Part shown: positions 44,220 to 58,262 of the stretch, in pieces
How positions within the stretch are numbered: the stretch's first letter is position 1
Layout: each line of letters begins with the position of its first letter
Assembly: GCA_021234155.1 (NCBI GenBank)
Contig: JAJEKV010000041.1
Span: 12,656,689-12,720,688 of the forward strand
DNA length: 64,000 nucleotides
DNA from: Isoetes taiwanensis
Taxonomy: Eukaryota; Streptophyta; Lycopodiopsida; Isoetales; Isoetaceae
Reading direction: 5' to 3'
The notes under the pieces: model-generated
The model's database searches: none
What the model was told of the DNA's origin: nothing
What the model saw: only the letters and a program-made list of their open reading frames with translations
Made by a program: the position numbers and the translations under genes

Positions 44220-47200
44220 TTGCGTGAGGTTTTGGACTAGTTACATTTGATGTGAAAAATTAAGCACTCCCAATAGTAGTAAATGTAATGTGTCCTTCCG
44301 CTTTGTGTCAACACGCTTTCTTAGCTCTTGCATACTAGAACACGCATGCAAAGCCATGTTTTGGAGGGAATAATCCACGGGCCTTAAGAAGACTTTCAGA
44401 GATAGTTCTGAAAAGTACAATAGGGCTAATTGATTTGAAGAATAAGCACTAGCAATTAGTAGCAGCTTTGGTAAGTGCTTCATCCAAGTTCGAAGGAATA
44501 ATCGGCCAATTTTAAAACAAACTAGAGATCATTCTCGAAAGTACACAGGGACAAGTGATCAGTAACCGTCGGGCCGATAAAAGGCCTCATACGCGCCTAG
44601 AATCGTAATTGCACCAATATAGTGTTTGATAAAAGGTACATATATTGTTCATAAGTTTGATATGCCTCGAGAAGAGTGGGCAATTCATATTCATGCAAGG
44701 TTTGAGTTGATCCTTTCCTCGCAACTCGAGATTCCTTGTCAAACTTACAAAAGACTAGATCTAGTTGGTATAAACTTTTTACAAAAAAATCAATAGTATT
44801 GGTGAAGAATTGAATCTTCCTTTGCGCTTGAAATATGAATCATTCTTATAAATTCAAAGATAAATCCGTAGGAATTATAATATCCATAATACAAGTACAA
44901 TATAATGTAGCAACTCTACCGTAATCTTCTAGCTTAACCATGCTCCCTCAAATACCCACTGCCTCCATCGCCTTGACCACTACTTGCTAATTCACCGACA
45001 TGCACACTCATGGGGTTAATCCTTGTGACTAAGTGGGGATCCCTAGCCACCACCGCATGCATTGAACATCTTGAAAAAAAATAAGATCATAAAAACAAAA
45101 GCAAAGACAAATGCATCCTATGTGAGTACAAAGGCTAGACAAGGACAACATGATCAAATAAAAATACAAATACATTAGCATCGAAAGGAAAGAATAACAG
45201 CAGCCAAGATATCAAACCATCGCTTCAACACAGCCCAGGACAATGGGAAGCTCAAACCAAATTTTACAACATGCCCAGCCACCACATTTCAAGCCTCAGA
45301 AGCAGAGTGGTGGGTGAACTCCCCTACATGCGATACCCCTTCCCAACCCACATCCCCAAGACTAGAGGACCTCTTTATCATGGAGTCACAAAGGCGACGA
45401 TCATCCCCCCTCGCTAGGAGAACTACAATCCCATGTCACAGAGCACAAGAATACAACAGAGAAACACGTGATAAACATGCATGCCGAAAGCAAACCTCAG
45501 GGCAATCAACCTAGAAGCCCAACCCGCTGAGGATCCAAGAACGATATAAAGATAACAAGTAATGACATGGACATATGCCTAGAAGAAGTCTCGATGATGC
45601 CCGTGATCTCAATCAAAAAATCTAGCCATGTCGCAGAGGCTTGTCCATTACATAAGCAAAAGCTTTACCCATAATTTCTACATGTAATTCCCTTGCCAAT
45701 GTTACTCACACATCCAATACCATGTCGAGGTAGCAAACTCAATGATGAAGATCATGATCACAATACAAACATATCGAGGAATTCACAAGATTGGCTATCA
45801 TTGATGTAGCTCCAACACCTATGTACTTCACTGAACAAGGAAAAATACCAACATTTCACACAATGTAAAACTTACCTCAGAACCATTCTCCCATAAGGAA
45901 TACAACGTCCTATACCATTTATACCTTGAATCCATTAGTTATGATGCTCTTTTTAAATTATAATGCAACAACTTAACACTTTACAATTATACATTTTAGG
46001 CTAGTGGGACTCCACACTATAGCCACATTCAGAAACCCCCAAGCTTCTCATGGCTCTCCTTGTACCCATGTGGACTCGTCTCAATCCTTGAGCATGTCTA
46101 GATTTAGTCACATTATAATATACAAGGTTTTAAAATACTCACCTCGCCATGGTTTTTAATATTCCATATTAAAAATACCACTTGCATACCTTCCAAGGTT
46201 AATTACCACGACTATTGATGGCGCTTACAAATCCACAAATCCTTACTCAATAATCCTTGATGTCGGATGGCCGCTTATGCCCATTGCTTGTGCTATCCCT
46301 AGCATATCAATATCTACTGAAGATTCACTTAGCTATGATTTTTAGTATTCCTTATTAAAAACCCACAACCTTAGCTTCCAATTTACATTACAACATATAC
46401 AAGATCTGCATATGAACTTGATGTTGAACTTAATTATCCTTGATGCCGAGGGTCGTTGACACTCTATATCCAGTTTACGCTACTTTTCAAAGATTTTCTC
46501 CATCCCCATGAGCTAAGAAGTATATTTTATCCCAATCAACTTCATTGTTCTACCCAAAATTCATGCTCCAATCTCCTCCTCCGCTAAGCCTCGTGATGCA
46601 ACCCAATTCCATCCATGGGTACTTAACTTTAATTTATGGCATGCAAATAAATTGACAAAAGCAACAAATACAAATCCAACAAGATAAAAACACAAAAGAA
46701 CAAAATATAACATGAACACAAATGGCGCTGAGAGCCTTGCCCGACTCGTATCCAATTCAATTCGCTTTTTCCTCAATTTTTTCATGTCAATGTGTGCTTC
46801 TCGTAATTTTTGCCATTCCCGACTTTAATCAACCTTTTCCAGAATGTTTCCACCACCGTTACCTTCCGTGAGCCTTATGAGTCTCCAACAAATTCATAAT
46901 TTATCATATCCACATCCAAAAGTCGTGGTGCTGCCTCAATCATGGCGCTTCATAGTATCTCAATTGATCAATAATAAAACCCCACCCGAGAATTTCTTCA
47001 TGCATAGACCTCCTGACCTGCTACTATTGGCTTATGCCTCAAGATCGCCTTCTAGATCCAAGAATCAAACCAGCAAAAAAATACATAGTGCAAGTATTTG
47101 ATCCAAAGATCACTATTTCTATCATATTTTGGGCTGATCAGACCCATTCCGAAAAGCTTACTTAAGAATCTTTCCAGTAAAACAAAAATCACCTAAAAAG

Positions 47201-48060
47201 GATCTCAGATCGCCGAGAAATGATGCTCCAAAATTCGACCACCAAAACTGCTCAGAAATTGCTCCTGCCCTTCAAGCTCTGAAAAATTCTTTTCCAAAGA
47301 ATCAAACCCTTGGTTATATGAATTGCATGCTGCATATATGCCAAGCAATACATACGTAGTACATAAATACGTATATTAACCCATCAAGTGGCCAGGATTG
47401 TTACAAGTTTGCACTAGAATCCATATTTTTTTCTACTCAAATTGCAAATGGCTGGGAGGGGGGGCATTCCATCTATAATGGCCATCTTTATCTTCTTGTT
47501 AGCAAGAGTTTACTAATGCAAGGGATGCAATCTATCATGACGCATTTTAAAACCCGACAATAGAGCATCAAAAGCATGATGGAGCTTCACCGGGTACGCA
47601 GGTTGCAAGAATATGTTTTCAAGAAGGGATTGTTGTAGAAAATGGTACCACACGCAATGGCCCAGACTGTGAAACAATACTTGGAAGATAAAAGATATTC
47701 CACAAAACCTGATCAAGACGTGTAAGCTTTGGGTACTTATGTGCTATGGAGTTGTGTCTAAGATGGGGTCCTATTGGCTAAAGTATGACATGGTTCATTT
47801 GTTTTTGCAGAAGCCATTTAACGAGCCCAGAAGTCGAAAGGCTTTCCGAGGTTGAGAGCACTCATTCAGAAGAACTTTCACCCCAATTGACTTCTGATTG
47901 CTCTAGAATAATTCATATATGGCAGCCGTCATACATTAGGAATGTGGATGCCATATTTTACATTGACCAAAATTTGATCGTCAGATACAACTATAAGAGG
48001 AATATGTTTTACATTTCAGATTGTAGATCTTTGACCATCACAGAAGTGGTCTTGTTTCAA
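44220..48060. other. Long interval without a supported gene
   Basis: AT-rich, with scattered frames of 60-95 codons. GGTTTTTAATATTCC[AT]TATTAAAAA is a small palindrome near 46151, repeated as TTTTTAGTATTCCTTATTAAAAA near 46339. A plus-strand frame at 47785-48069 runs antisense to the expected 3' end of the HMA5-like gene and looks fortuitous. The segment just before 48096 is probably 3'UTR and downstream sequence of that gene. Confidence 0.4.
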
Positions 48061-48095
48061 ATTATTTAACACTGTTTGTTATCTTTCAATCAAGT

Positions 48096-51000
48096 CTAGT
48101 GCCTTTTGGCCTTTTTGTAATACTTGAGGAGGAGTGAAGAGCAAACAACGCTAACTGAGGAGGCTGCCATTGCAGCTCCTGCCACCCAAGGGGGAAGACG
48201 GAAGCCGGTGTCGGGAAACAGGGACTCCAGCAGCAATAGGTATGCCTAAAATGTTGTATCCCAATGCCCACACATAATTGAGCCTTTATACGGAAGAATG
48301 TCTTCCTTTGACAAATCAATGGCTGTTATGACATCTTCCAAATTGCTCTTCATAAGCAACAATGTCTGCTGCCTCTATAGCAAATGTCTGTACCTGCTCC
48401 TATTGCCATGCCAACATCAGCAGCTACCAAAGCCGGCGAGTCATTGCTACCATCGCCTACCATAGCTACTACCAGTCCACTTGTCTGTAAAAAGAATAGA
48501 TGGTTGCAGTCAATGATTTCAAGCAAACAGCTTAGAAATCAAGTATTTAACATACCTGTAATTCTTTTCACTTTTTCTGCTTTTACCTTGGGCTGTGCCT
48601 CCAATGACATCTTCAATACCAACTTCCTTGGCAATTGCATGAGCTGTTCCCCGTTATCTCCGGTCACCATCATACTTTTTATGCCCATGGATTTGCAGCA
48701 CAGAAATAACATGGGATGCTTTGGCTTTACAGGATCAGATATGGAAATAATGCCTACAACCTCTCCATTAATGGCAGCTAAAACAGCTGTCCTTGCCAAT
48801 GCTTCCATATCTTTTAAGTGATCAAGGACATCTTGGAATAGCACTATGCCGTTCTCGCCCATCAGCCTTGCATTTCCTACTAAAAGTCTTTTGCCCATTA
48901 CTACAGCCTGCACACCCTGACCAGGTATTGCCTCAAATTCGTCTGCTACAGACAGATCCTGCTGGTTATCTCCATTCAAATGCTTGTAATATTGAATGAC
49001 TGCCTTTGCCAATGGATGCTCACTATTTGCCTGCACAACATGCATAAAAATTTATATGTACCATACCATAAATAAAAATATTGGAAGTAATAGGAGCTAA
49101 TCAAATATTGCAATGCAAAGTCAGAATCCTTAATACTAAATCCAGCATTTGACCCAATGGCAGATGGACATTATGGAAGATAGAAACAATGAGATGAAAG
49201 AATGAAGTTTAGTAAACAAAACCTCAGCAGCAGCTACAAAACTGTAAAACACTTTAAGGGGCAATGTTTTGAAACAATCCTTTGTGTTAACTACCACAGG
49301 TTCGCCACAAGTGAGAGTTCCTGTCTTGTCAAATACAAATGCATTTGACCTGAGGCAAAACTAAATGTATTCAGCCCAAGCACATCCAGAGCAATACATT
49401 GCAAGAAATATCACCTTATGTGCGCCTCAAGCCTGCCCACCCTTTGATCAGGACTCTTTGTGCAGCACCTACCCAGTAGCTACTATAACAGCTGTGGGTG
49501 TTGCAAGGCCCAAAGCACATGGACAAGCAATCACCAGAACTGAGATGCCAAACTGAAGGGCAAGCTCAAACTCATCCATTGAGGAGGGGATCCATGATCT
49601 AGGGTAAGAGTGGGTTCTTCCCCGCTATGTACCATGCCAACCATGTCACAACCGCTGCAAATACAACCTAAGTTAAAAAGTGTGTTAACAACTTCCAGTC
49701 TTCATAGGCAAAAAGGATCTGTACACTAAAGAAACTGCATACCAGTGGCACAAAGTACTGAGAGATGCGATCTGCAAATTTTTGACTGGTGCTTTTAGCC
49801 ATCTGTGTTGTTTCTACCAGACGACAAATCTGTGAGAGCGCAGTCTCTGAACCTACATGTGTTGCTTTCATATGTAAGATTCCATTCTCATTGATTGTTC
49901 TCCCTATGACCTTATCTCCTGACTTCTTTGGTACTGGCCGTGGCTTCACCAGTTATCATGCTCTCATTCACATGACTTTGTCCCCAAGTGACAAGTCCAT
50001 CTGTTGGCACCTTTGCGCTGGGTTGAACTTTGATAATATCATTTCGTTGTATAAGTTGAGTACTGATCTCTTCTTCCTAATTAATGTTTCCACACTCATC
50101 AAGTGTAAAATTATCGCTGTCTCTGGGGCAAGGTTCATCAATTTTGCAATTGCTTTCTGATGTCTTCCCCTTAGCAAGTACTTCAAGAAACTTCCCAGAA
50201 GAATAAAGGATATAAGCATTGCACTTGTCTCAAAAAGTCAGTGCCCTTAAAGTGCTTGGATTCCATGGCTCTGATGATAGTATATACAGAGTAGAAGTAA
50301 GCAGCATTTGTTCCCAACGCAAATAAGAACATCCATATTTGCAGAACCATGACGAAGTGCCTTATACGCGCCTACTAAATAGAACCGCCAACCTATTATA
50401 AACTGTACAGGGGTTGAAAGTATCCATCTCAAAACCCCTCCCCAACTGTCAGCATGTTAACAACTTTTGTATCCAACCAAGATTTGAGTACTGGAATGTA
50501 CATAAACACCATTGATAAGAGGAAAACAGGAACAGTGAATAAAAAGCACTCCATAGGAAGAGCTTTTGTACTGTTTGATTTCCAGGCTTCTGTCAGGCCC
50601 GCCTTCTCCTGGATTAATATAAAAGCTGTGCTTTATAGAGGTGTGGCTCAGACTTGTTTGTTCTACAACTTCAATAAAATTACGAGGACCTGTAAGATCA
50701 GGATCATAAGAAAATCACCACACTTTGTCCCAGAGGATGTATTTCAACAGTCTTTACTCCAGGTAGCGCTTGCAAAGAGATCTCAACAAGCTTTATAGCC
50801 TCTGAAGTCGGACGCCTGTCAGTTGCAACTGCACTTTTATTTCTTTCCTCTCCAGCACTGATCAGCTCGGCTTCAAAACCGACATCATCAATAATTTCCA
50901 CTATCTGGTTATATGTTATCAATCTTGGATCATAATGGACCTCAGCTTGCTCAGTTGCTAATGCAATCCTTGCTCTTTTAATACCATGAAATATTTTGAA

Positions 51001-51638
51001 GAGCAGATTCAATTGATCCCGAACATGAAGTGCACGTCATTCCTTTTATACGCAACCTACAGACTGAGATGTTGTCATTGACAATGTCCTCAACAACTGT
51101 AGCCTGAAAGCCACAATCCAGTATGGCCTCACATATTGCTGTTTCCTATAACGTGCCAGATGGAAACAAATGAGACTAGGACAAAACAGAAAATACAGAA
51201 CTACAGCATCCCTAGTTCAAAAATGTCCAGAAGCATTTGAGGTCCCCAAAATTTTCATTGATCTAAGAGAATAATATCCAAGTTACTTACATCTATAAAG
51301 GCAGGATGATACACCACTTGAGCCTTCTCCTGAAGGACAGCAACAGCAGCTTCTTTTGATTCCCTGGAAGACGTTTGACAGCCTTTTCAATGGAAGCAGC
51401 ACAGGCAGCGCATTCCATGCCCTTTTACTACAATGGTAATGCACTTGACTTCTGAGGCATCGACGTTTGTTTTAGGTGGAGATGGTGGGTACCTTGGCAT
51501 AGATGGATACCGGGAAGAACCAAGCAGAAACCTTGAACTTGAAAACCTTGAACTTGAATCATCTGCCCTCTTGATACTTTTCTCCAGAATTGCAACATCA
51601 ATTATCCGACTGGCCATTTGAGTAAATTGCTCCATGAC
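48096..51638 (-). CDS. HMA5: HMA5-like copper-transporting P1B-type ATPase
   Basis: Heavy-metal ATPase that moves Cu(I) across a membrane by ATP hydrolysis. The [13 protein letters not shown] stretch before the first metal domain resembles HMA5 more than RAN1/HMA7. Order of motifs: GMECAAC (51421-51401), GMTCTSC (51043-51023), transmembrane region (IIGWRFY near 50385), TGEAT actuator loop near 49950, [12 protein letters not shown] (CPC at 49525-49517), phosphorylation DKTGTLT (49330-49310), [11 protein letters not shown]-binding block near 49000, TGDN near 48645, [10 protein letters not shown] (48457-48428) and a C-terminal [15 protein letters not shown]. Start chosen at ATG 51638, the first in frame; stop TAG 48098-48096. 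Introns with GT-AG ends: 51146-51290, 49655-49742, 49350-49414, 49031-49222 and 48485-48555. At least ten 1-2 base indels break the frame (for example near 51420, 51375, 50999, 50710, 50430, 50230, 49940, 49470, 48645 and 48605). It is either a very young pseudogene or a real gene with sequence errors. Confidence 0.92.
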
Positions 51639-51785
51639 TGGACAGCTATCAAGATGAGGAGAGGTTATGAGCTCAGCATTCAAAGATGAACCAGCATATC
51701 TCAGAACGTTCTTAGATCAGTCAATTATCCCAAAAGAATGCCGTCCACCTATCTGAGCATGAGCCACTTCTGTTATTTGAAGGAA

Positions 51786-52225
51786 CTGTAAAACAGCAAT
51801 TGAAAGCAAAATTCAAAAAACGGAAAGAGCGAAAATGGCGCATTAATGGATATGAATTGCTTTGCGTACTAACATAGCCGAAGAAAACTTAATTGTTAAC
51901 GCGCTTACTACAGTTAGATAGCGTAGGAAGCAATTCTTTGAAAAATTCACCAACATTGCAAGCCTTAAAATAATGAAAAAACTTGCTTTTCTGTAATATG
52001 GGGAAGAATATTCTGAACCATTTCAATCCAAACCGGCATGTGTGAAGTGACAAATCAGAAATATACAGCTTCTCTTTAAAAACCTACAGATTGGATCATC
52101 ATTCAGCAAGCGTGAGCAGAATTTCTGTAAGATGCGAGCAATTGTGGCACGCAAAGATTGATTGATGGAAAAGGAGGAAAAAGGGGAAGAAGCATTTTAA
52201 GAAAGTGCTAAACAGGACGCCATAC
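51786..52225 (-). other. HMA5: 5' UTR intron of the HMA5-like gene
   Basis: Donor CCCAG|GTATGG at 52225 and acceptor TGTTTTACAG at 51786 frame a 440-bp AT-rich intron. The downstream exon has stops in all three frames ahead of the proposed ATG, so exon 1 (from 52226 upward) is taken as untranslated. The promoter would lie beyond about 52350, on the high-coordinate side. Confidence 0.6.
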
Positions 52226-54049
52226 CTGGGATGATAGGCGCGGGCGTTTTAAGTTCAAAATCTTCCGTCCATGCCCTGCCTCTGTTCGAATGAAAGACCG
52301 CTTCCTTGCTCATTCCGGAGCAATCGACGGCTGCCGATTCATATAGCCGTCGCCACCTTTTTCCGCTGCAAAAATAAACCTTCTTTATTATTTCTTATAC
52401 GCCGGTACTGTTATGCGTACTATACACGTACTACTATACGTCGGTACTACCAGTTGAAGATGTTAAGTTATTTTTACTCTAAAAATGGGGTGACCTTGAA
52501 TCATGCATTTGGCACTACTCCAAAAACGCATTGCTAGGAGCCTAAACAAAATGGTTTGACATCTAACCTAAGCACACTACACTTCCTATTCATTTTGGTC
52601 CTTTCACATTAAATTATTGTCAATGGTGCATATGGTGAGTGCCTCATGGATCCCACAATTTCAATTTATATTTTTGTTCTAGCACGTTTGATCCCACGCA
52701 TCAAAGGCCGAGGTGAGAGGGAGGTGGATATCTTGGGGTGTATGCTTTTTAGTGTGCTTTTTGGGGATAATCGCATATTTCTTTATTTCAAGATCATCAA
52801 AAGATGACTTGTTCCAAAGCCGTATATCACCAACATTCAACTTTTGAAACCGCCAAAGAACATCGTGATGAAGAGTTGCCGAAAGCATGAAAGCCCTAAT
52901 CCTTTTCGAGGATATTGGCAATGCCTTAATGAGGTTGAAGCATCATCAACCTCTATGTAATTGAAATGCTCAACCAGATGGCCTTGTGAGGATATGGCAA
53001 TAGAATACCGCAATTGAGACCGACCTTTTCAATAAGGACCTTTCAAAAGAGGATATGGTAATAGAATACCGCAAAGATTTGCAAAACATAAACTTAATAA
53101 AAATCTAGCATAGCCTTAACGTTTACTTGCTTCTGATCGATTCATGCCTATCGAAATAAAAATTGGCCTCTATTTTAAATTCTGATCATAGGAGGTGCCA
53201 CATAATGCCACGAAAATGCACGCCACTCAAAAATGCCCTATTTTAATTTTGTACTTAGCAAAGCTATATTTTTTTGTTGCTATTTAAGATATGTAGAACC
53301 ATATGAATATCATGATATGAAGACATGTAAGGAGCAATTGATTGAGTCTGTGGAGCGCAGCCTTACAGGTCGTAATTGATTATCCCTACCCATTTCCATT
53401 GAGAATATTGTGGTAGTTCTTGATGAAGATGTAAAAGTAGCTACTATGTGCTATAGTCTCCCATTCCAATTATTATTATGAAAGGAAATTCATATATGTC
53501 TCACGTTTTGTCTTCAAATATGAAGAGTTATATTCATGGACTATGTATCTACAATTTGTCTATTGGAAGCATTACGTATGAGTTGACATTGAATCAGAAG
53601 CTATTCATATCATACAAATTTACCTATGTCTATGTTGTTGTCATAACGTATGCAATTTAAATTGTTGGCCATAAAGAAATACCAATTGAACGAGAGTAAA
53701 GTTCAACACATGGAATGAATGCAAACATTCTTGCATTGAATATCAATCCTATGAATAGGCTCGAGTTTGTGACCTATTCACATTTGCTAGACCAGACTCT
53801 ATACGGCAGCATCATGGCCCCATTACCTTATGTTGCACGTTCTCACAAGGGTCCAAACTCAAAGTCATGCAAACCTAACAAAACCAATTAGTCGTCAATC
53901 ATTAGACACATGCACACTAATGTGTGGAGTTGGCCATTGATTTATAACTAGAAACTAGAAACGAAGCTTATAGTTGATGGGTTATAAGAGGTTTGTGTGA
54001 ATTCAATACCTTTTCCTAGCAAACCAAGCCAAACATTGCTAGATTCGTG

Positions 54050-54235
54050 TTTCCGCGTTCTTTCCTTTTTTCCATTCTCTTTTCCATTTTTCCTTTTACG
54101 TTTTTGTTTCTTTTCTCTATTTTTTTATTACCTTTCTTTCGATTTTCCCATTTTATCTTTCTTTTCCCCCTTTTTCCATTTCCCCTTCCTTTTTCCCCCT
54201 TTCCTTTTTCCCTTTCCCTCCTTTTGACCATGGGA
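54050..54235 (+). repeat. Pyrimidine-rich low-complexity tract
   Basis: CCTTTTTCC-type units on the plus strand for about 185 bp. The Phe/Pro/Ser and Lys/Arg/Glu frames across it are artefacts. Confidence 0.85.
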
Positions 54236-55513
54236 TTGAAGCAAGGGAGTGAAATTCAGCATTGAATCAAAGTGTCTACACCATCTAGCATTAGAATAGA
54301 GCATCCACATCGTCTAAATGATTAAATATCAGCCATCAAAGATTTAGGTCTTGATCCACGACATGTAATATAAAGATAAGAACTTGTATTTAGCAAGTTA
54401 TTGACTAAGGATATGTACATTGCTACTTAGCTACTTTTTATTTTTGCACGGGGTGGCCATTTTGTTGAAGCATCTAGTCATGCTCTATTAGTGTGTTAGT
54501 GTGGGGATGACGCCATGAATATGTCTATTGTGCGCAAGCACTCAACTATGCTCTTGCCACTATGATTGTGGGCACTTTGAGATAAATAAATAATTTAATT
54601 ATAAAGAACTATTGAAGCAAAAAATATGCTCTTTTATATATTTCATTGGCAAAGCATGTTATGTGGCGCTATCCCATTGTATGTTTTGGCGTGATTTGCA
54701 TTTTCTTTAAAAATGCACGTCGTATCCTTAACTATTGAAGTGACAACATAACTTATCGAATATATATAATCATTTGAATATGCTCTATTGCATGTCTAAA
54801 TGAGATTTTAATCAAGTTGACTTTTTGCAGGTGCCTTTTTTTTTAGCAAGCATATGTATTATCACTCATATGTAATTCAGTCTCCTTTTCTATTTGACAC
54901 TATTTATTTGAAGCTAATTTATTTGAAGCATCCTGGTGATGACACATATGTGCAAACAAAATTTTAGGGGAAGAATGCTTTGGATTTTTTGAACTCCATG
55001 TATATTAAGTGAGACATATTTATGATATGCACTTATCGTGCATTTATGGCTAGAAGAATATAGTGACCCAAAAATTTTGCACGACCTTTTCCTCGCTTTC
55101 TGCTTCGCCACACGGACCTCTCCCCCTTTCTCCTTGAGATCATCATCAAGGTGTCGAAGTCGCGGTCTCCATTGCGTGAGAACGCCAAGTGAAGACCGCT
55201 AATCCTTGAAACATATCCTAAACTTTGTTCCCTAAATCCCATTTAAAAATATCAGATCTCGATATTTTTTTGTAGATGTAGATTGATCATCCTTAATTCT
55301 ACCGCCAAATAATCTTACTCATCACAAAGGTTACTGACATGGATCGAGCTACGTTTTGAGTCCGATCAAGTCGAAAAAGAAGAAGAACCTCGGCCCTCCG
55401 CATCTCATTTGCTCACAAAAACCCAACAAATGGCATCAACAATAAAAGGAGCAATTTGAGGCAATTCGAAAGTAGATTGGCATTCAAATCTGGCGTTCCA
55501 ATAGACCCAAAAT

Positions 55514-55570
55514 TTTCCATCCATTTTCATAAAGCACCTCTGCTTTCCATCCATTTTCATAAAGCACCTC
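55514..55570 (+). repeat. Exact 27-bp tandem duplication
   Basis: TTTCCATCCATTTTCATAAA plus GCACCTC occurs at 55514-55540 and 55544-55570 with a 3-bp spacer. Confidence 0.9.
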
Positions 55571-57681
55571 GCATAGATAGCCAAACTTTCCACCAAAGTG
55601 AAGTAGTAAAAAACGATGACTCGAGCCGCAAAAATACAATACCTACAAAGACTAATCTAGAAATAAGATTATTTTCAGATGTCTTCGAATAATGTCAATC
55701 TATCAAGAAGGCTGAGACAGAGATGGAGGTGGAGGGGACAACATAATGGTTAAAAAATGGCAATGGGAGAATACTCTGCTACCTTTATAATAAAATGGCT
55801 CCCAGGTTTGAGCTTTGGCTCTGCTAAATAATGACATGTGGCATGTATTCCTAATCACATCCTGCATATGGCCTAGAATTCTTCTCTCCCTTCCTCTCCA
55901 GAAATACTACTACCCTTTTGGGTATAACATATAAAACATTCCTAAGGTTGGTCTCCAGCAGACATTAGAAATCCTCGTGTCTTCCCTTCTGGATCCGAGG
56001 GCCCTTAAATATCGAATGGGGTCATGCTTAAACCACGAGCATATCCATGATATATCCCCCTTCATTATCTTGTTAAAACCATGTGGGATCATGTTCCAAC
56101 CATGAGCATCCATAGTATATCTGCCTCGTTATCGTGTTAAAACCATGGTAGGGCAAAGCCTGGAGCCCCAAATATGCTCTGCTAAAAATCCCAACTAAAT
56201 ATTAGGCAGAGTGTGTCTATTAGACCCGTACTCATCTGTTGCAGAAAACTCTTTTTTAATAATTGGCTCTGGATATGGTGCAAAGGCGGCCTAGGGAACT
56301 TCAAAGGCGGAGATGGGCAAGCAAAACGAACCCACTTCTTGATTTTGATGTGTTTTTTGCTCAATCATTCTCAATTGATAGAATAGAGCAAAATCCTCAA
56401 AGTTTTGGAAATGGATCACAAATGGTTTAGAAAATCCGTCCACAATATTTTTTACTTTAATCAATCCCCTTCCATCAAAGTTTGATTTACAAAGGAATTG
56501 CTTAGAAAGCTGGACGTAGGCTTTGAATAGGTTCAGGCTTTGAATAGGTTCAAGAGGAAGATTTATGGCTTTTGAGGGTCGATAAGATAGATCCGCTCTC
56601 CATCTCGCACAAGTCCCGATCGCAATGAGTGAGTCACAAGTCGGACTGTGTTTTTCCATCTAGCCGATGTCCGCTCCTTTTATAGCCCGTGACGACCTTT
56701 TGGAAATAAAGGTCCCTTTTGTTGAGCGAGATCCTTTTCCTTAATATAGGACCCTATATTCAAATATATCCCCCTTGGATATCTTTCGGCATACCCTTTT
56801 TTTAATCACGGGTTGCCTTTTTTTTTAATGCAATGGACTAACATATCTCCTATGCCCCTTCACTTGGGCATACATATTACTGTGTTACAGAACACAGATC
56901 ATGATAATGTAATTCCTATTGAGGATTTGATTCTCCTATAACAACAGATTCTTTCCACAATGTGCTAGCCTCCTGACCTGTATTGTATATGGCTATGTAT
57001 ATGTGGATCAAACGTCTGCTTCGATATGATTGGGTGTTTGTAAGAAGTATTTTAGGTTGTGACAAATTATATATACGTGTCTATATATGGGTCACACGTG
57101 GACTGATATGACTGGGTGTTGCAAAAGAAGTATTTTTTAGGTTGTGAAGTATTGTTAATTTTCTTCAATTGAACGTTTTAGAGCATGAAAAGGCTAAGTT
57201 GATACTAAGGATTAAAACAAGAAATGCTTGGGGCATAAAGATTATTGCACCTTGCATAAAATAAGGAACACAGCAAAAAAGAGGGAAAATACTCCTCGTA
57301 GGCATCCGAGAAAGAAGGGGAAAAATACTTCTGGTAGGCATCCGAGAAACATTGCTCTACTTAAGGACTTTACTATTCATAACATGCAATTGGGTTTCTT
57401 CATTGCTCCACCTAAGAAATTTACTATTAAGAGCATGCAATTGGTTTTCTTTGACATGTGACTAGTTAGTCTTCTCTAAGGGATGTAAAAACATTAGATG
57501 TTAATTTTTGCACTTGAAATCTTGATATTTGTAATGATATTATCTTAGAAAATGCACTAGTCAATACGCATTGTAAATGCTGCCACTTAAATGTTGAACT
57601 TGGCTTTGTGGATAATGCATATGCAAAACATGGACACCTGTAACTTTTCCAACATACATGATAAAAAATAGCCTTCTGTTC

Positions 57682-58012
57682 TAATGGAATATGTGATCAA
57701 AGAGGGCTCTCTATGAAAACTCTATGGCATTTTTCCATAAATTTGTCTAAATGTCAACTATCATGCAACCATGTTCTTTTAAGGTTATCAAAAACACATA
57801 TGGAACTTTTGAGGTGAATCTCAAATTTTGAATCCCATTTTGTAATGGAATTTGTGATCAAAGAGGGCTATCCATGAAAACTCTACCATTAAAATGGCAT
57901 TTTCCCGTAAATTTGTCCAAATGTCAACTATCATGCAACCATGTTCTTTTAAGTTCGTCTAAGACATATAGGAAACTTTTGAGGTAAATCTCAAATTTTG
58001 TATCCCATTTTG
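57682..58012 (+). repeat. Two-copy ~161-bp tandem duplication
   Basis: TAATGGAATATGTGATCAAA at 57682 recurs at 57843 as TAATGGAATTTGTGATCAAA. Shared tracts include GTCAACTATCATGCAACCAT and ATCTCAAATTTTG. Small indels separate the copies. Confidence 0.88.
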
Positions 58013-58262
58013 AGGGCACTTTGAGCATCTCATGGTTTGAGATCCAGTTGGAGATGTTTTCACCCCAATTCCAAGTTAACACAAACTCCCTCATAGTGCA
58101 TTTAGGAAAGAGAAACGTTCGCGCGATAAGTTTCTTGTTTTAATAATATACAGATTTTACATTGGATATCCGCAAGCGGAATTGAGGTGGATATTACTTA
58201 TATGTGCCAATGCTTGTACTAATGCATTGCCGCTCTAGCCTTTTCATACCTTTTTGTCTTAA

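Larger units (their letters stand above)
52400..57660. other. AT-rich interval without a supported gene
   Basis: No convincing coding region. Minus-strand frames at 56291-56659 (122 codons) and 55033-55242 have reasonable composition but no domain and no splice or start context that I can support. CCATGGTTGGAACATGATCC-like phrases repeat near 56020-56110 in short copies. Confidence 0.4.

Noticed and set aside
47785-48069. 94-codon plus-strand frame next to the HMA5-like gene
   Set aside because: No domain, no supporting context, and antisense to the probable 3' end of that gene.
53997-54265. Overlapping Phe/Ser/Pro and Lys/Arg/Glu frames
   Set aside because: Both are readings of a CT-rich low-complexity tract.
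56291-56659. 122-codon minus-strand frame
   Set aside because: Plausible composition, but no recognised motif, no splice context and no second copy. Too weak to call.
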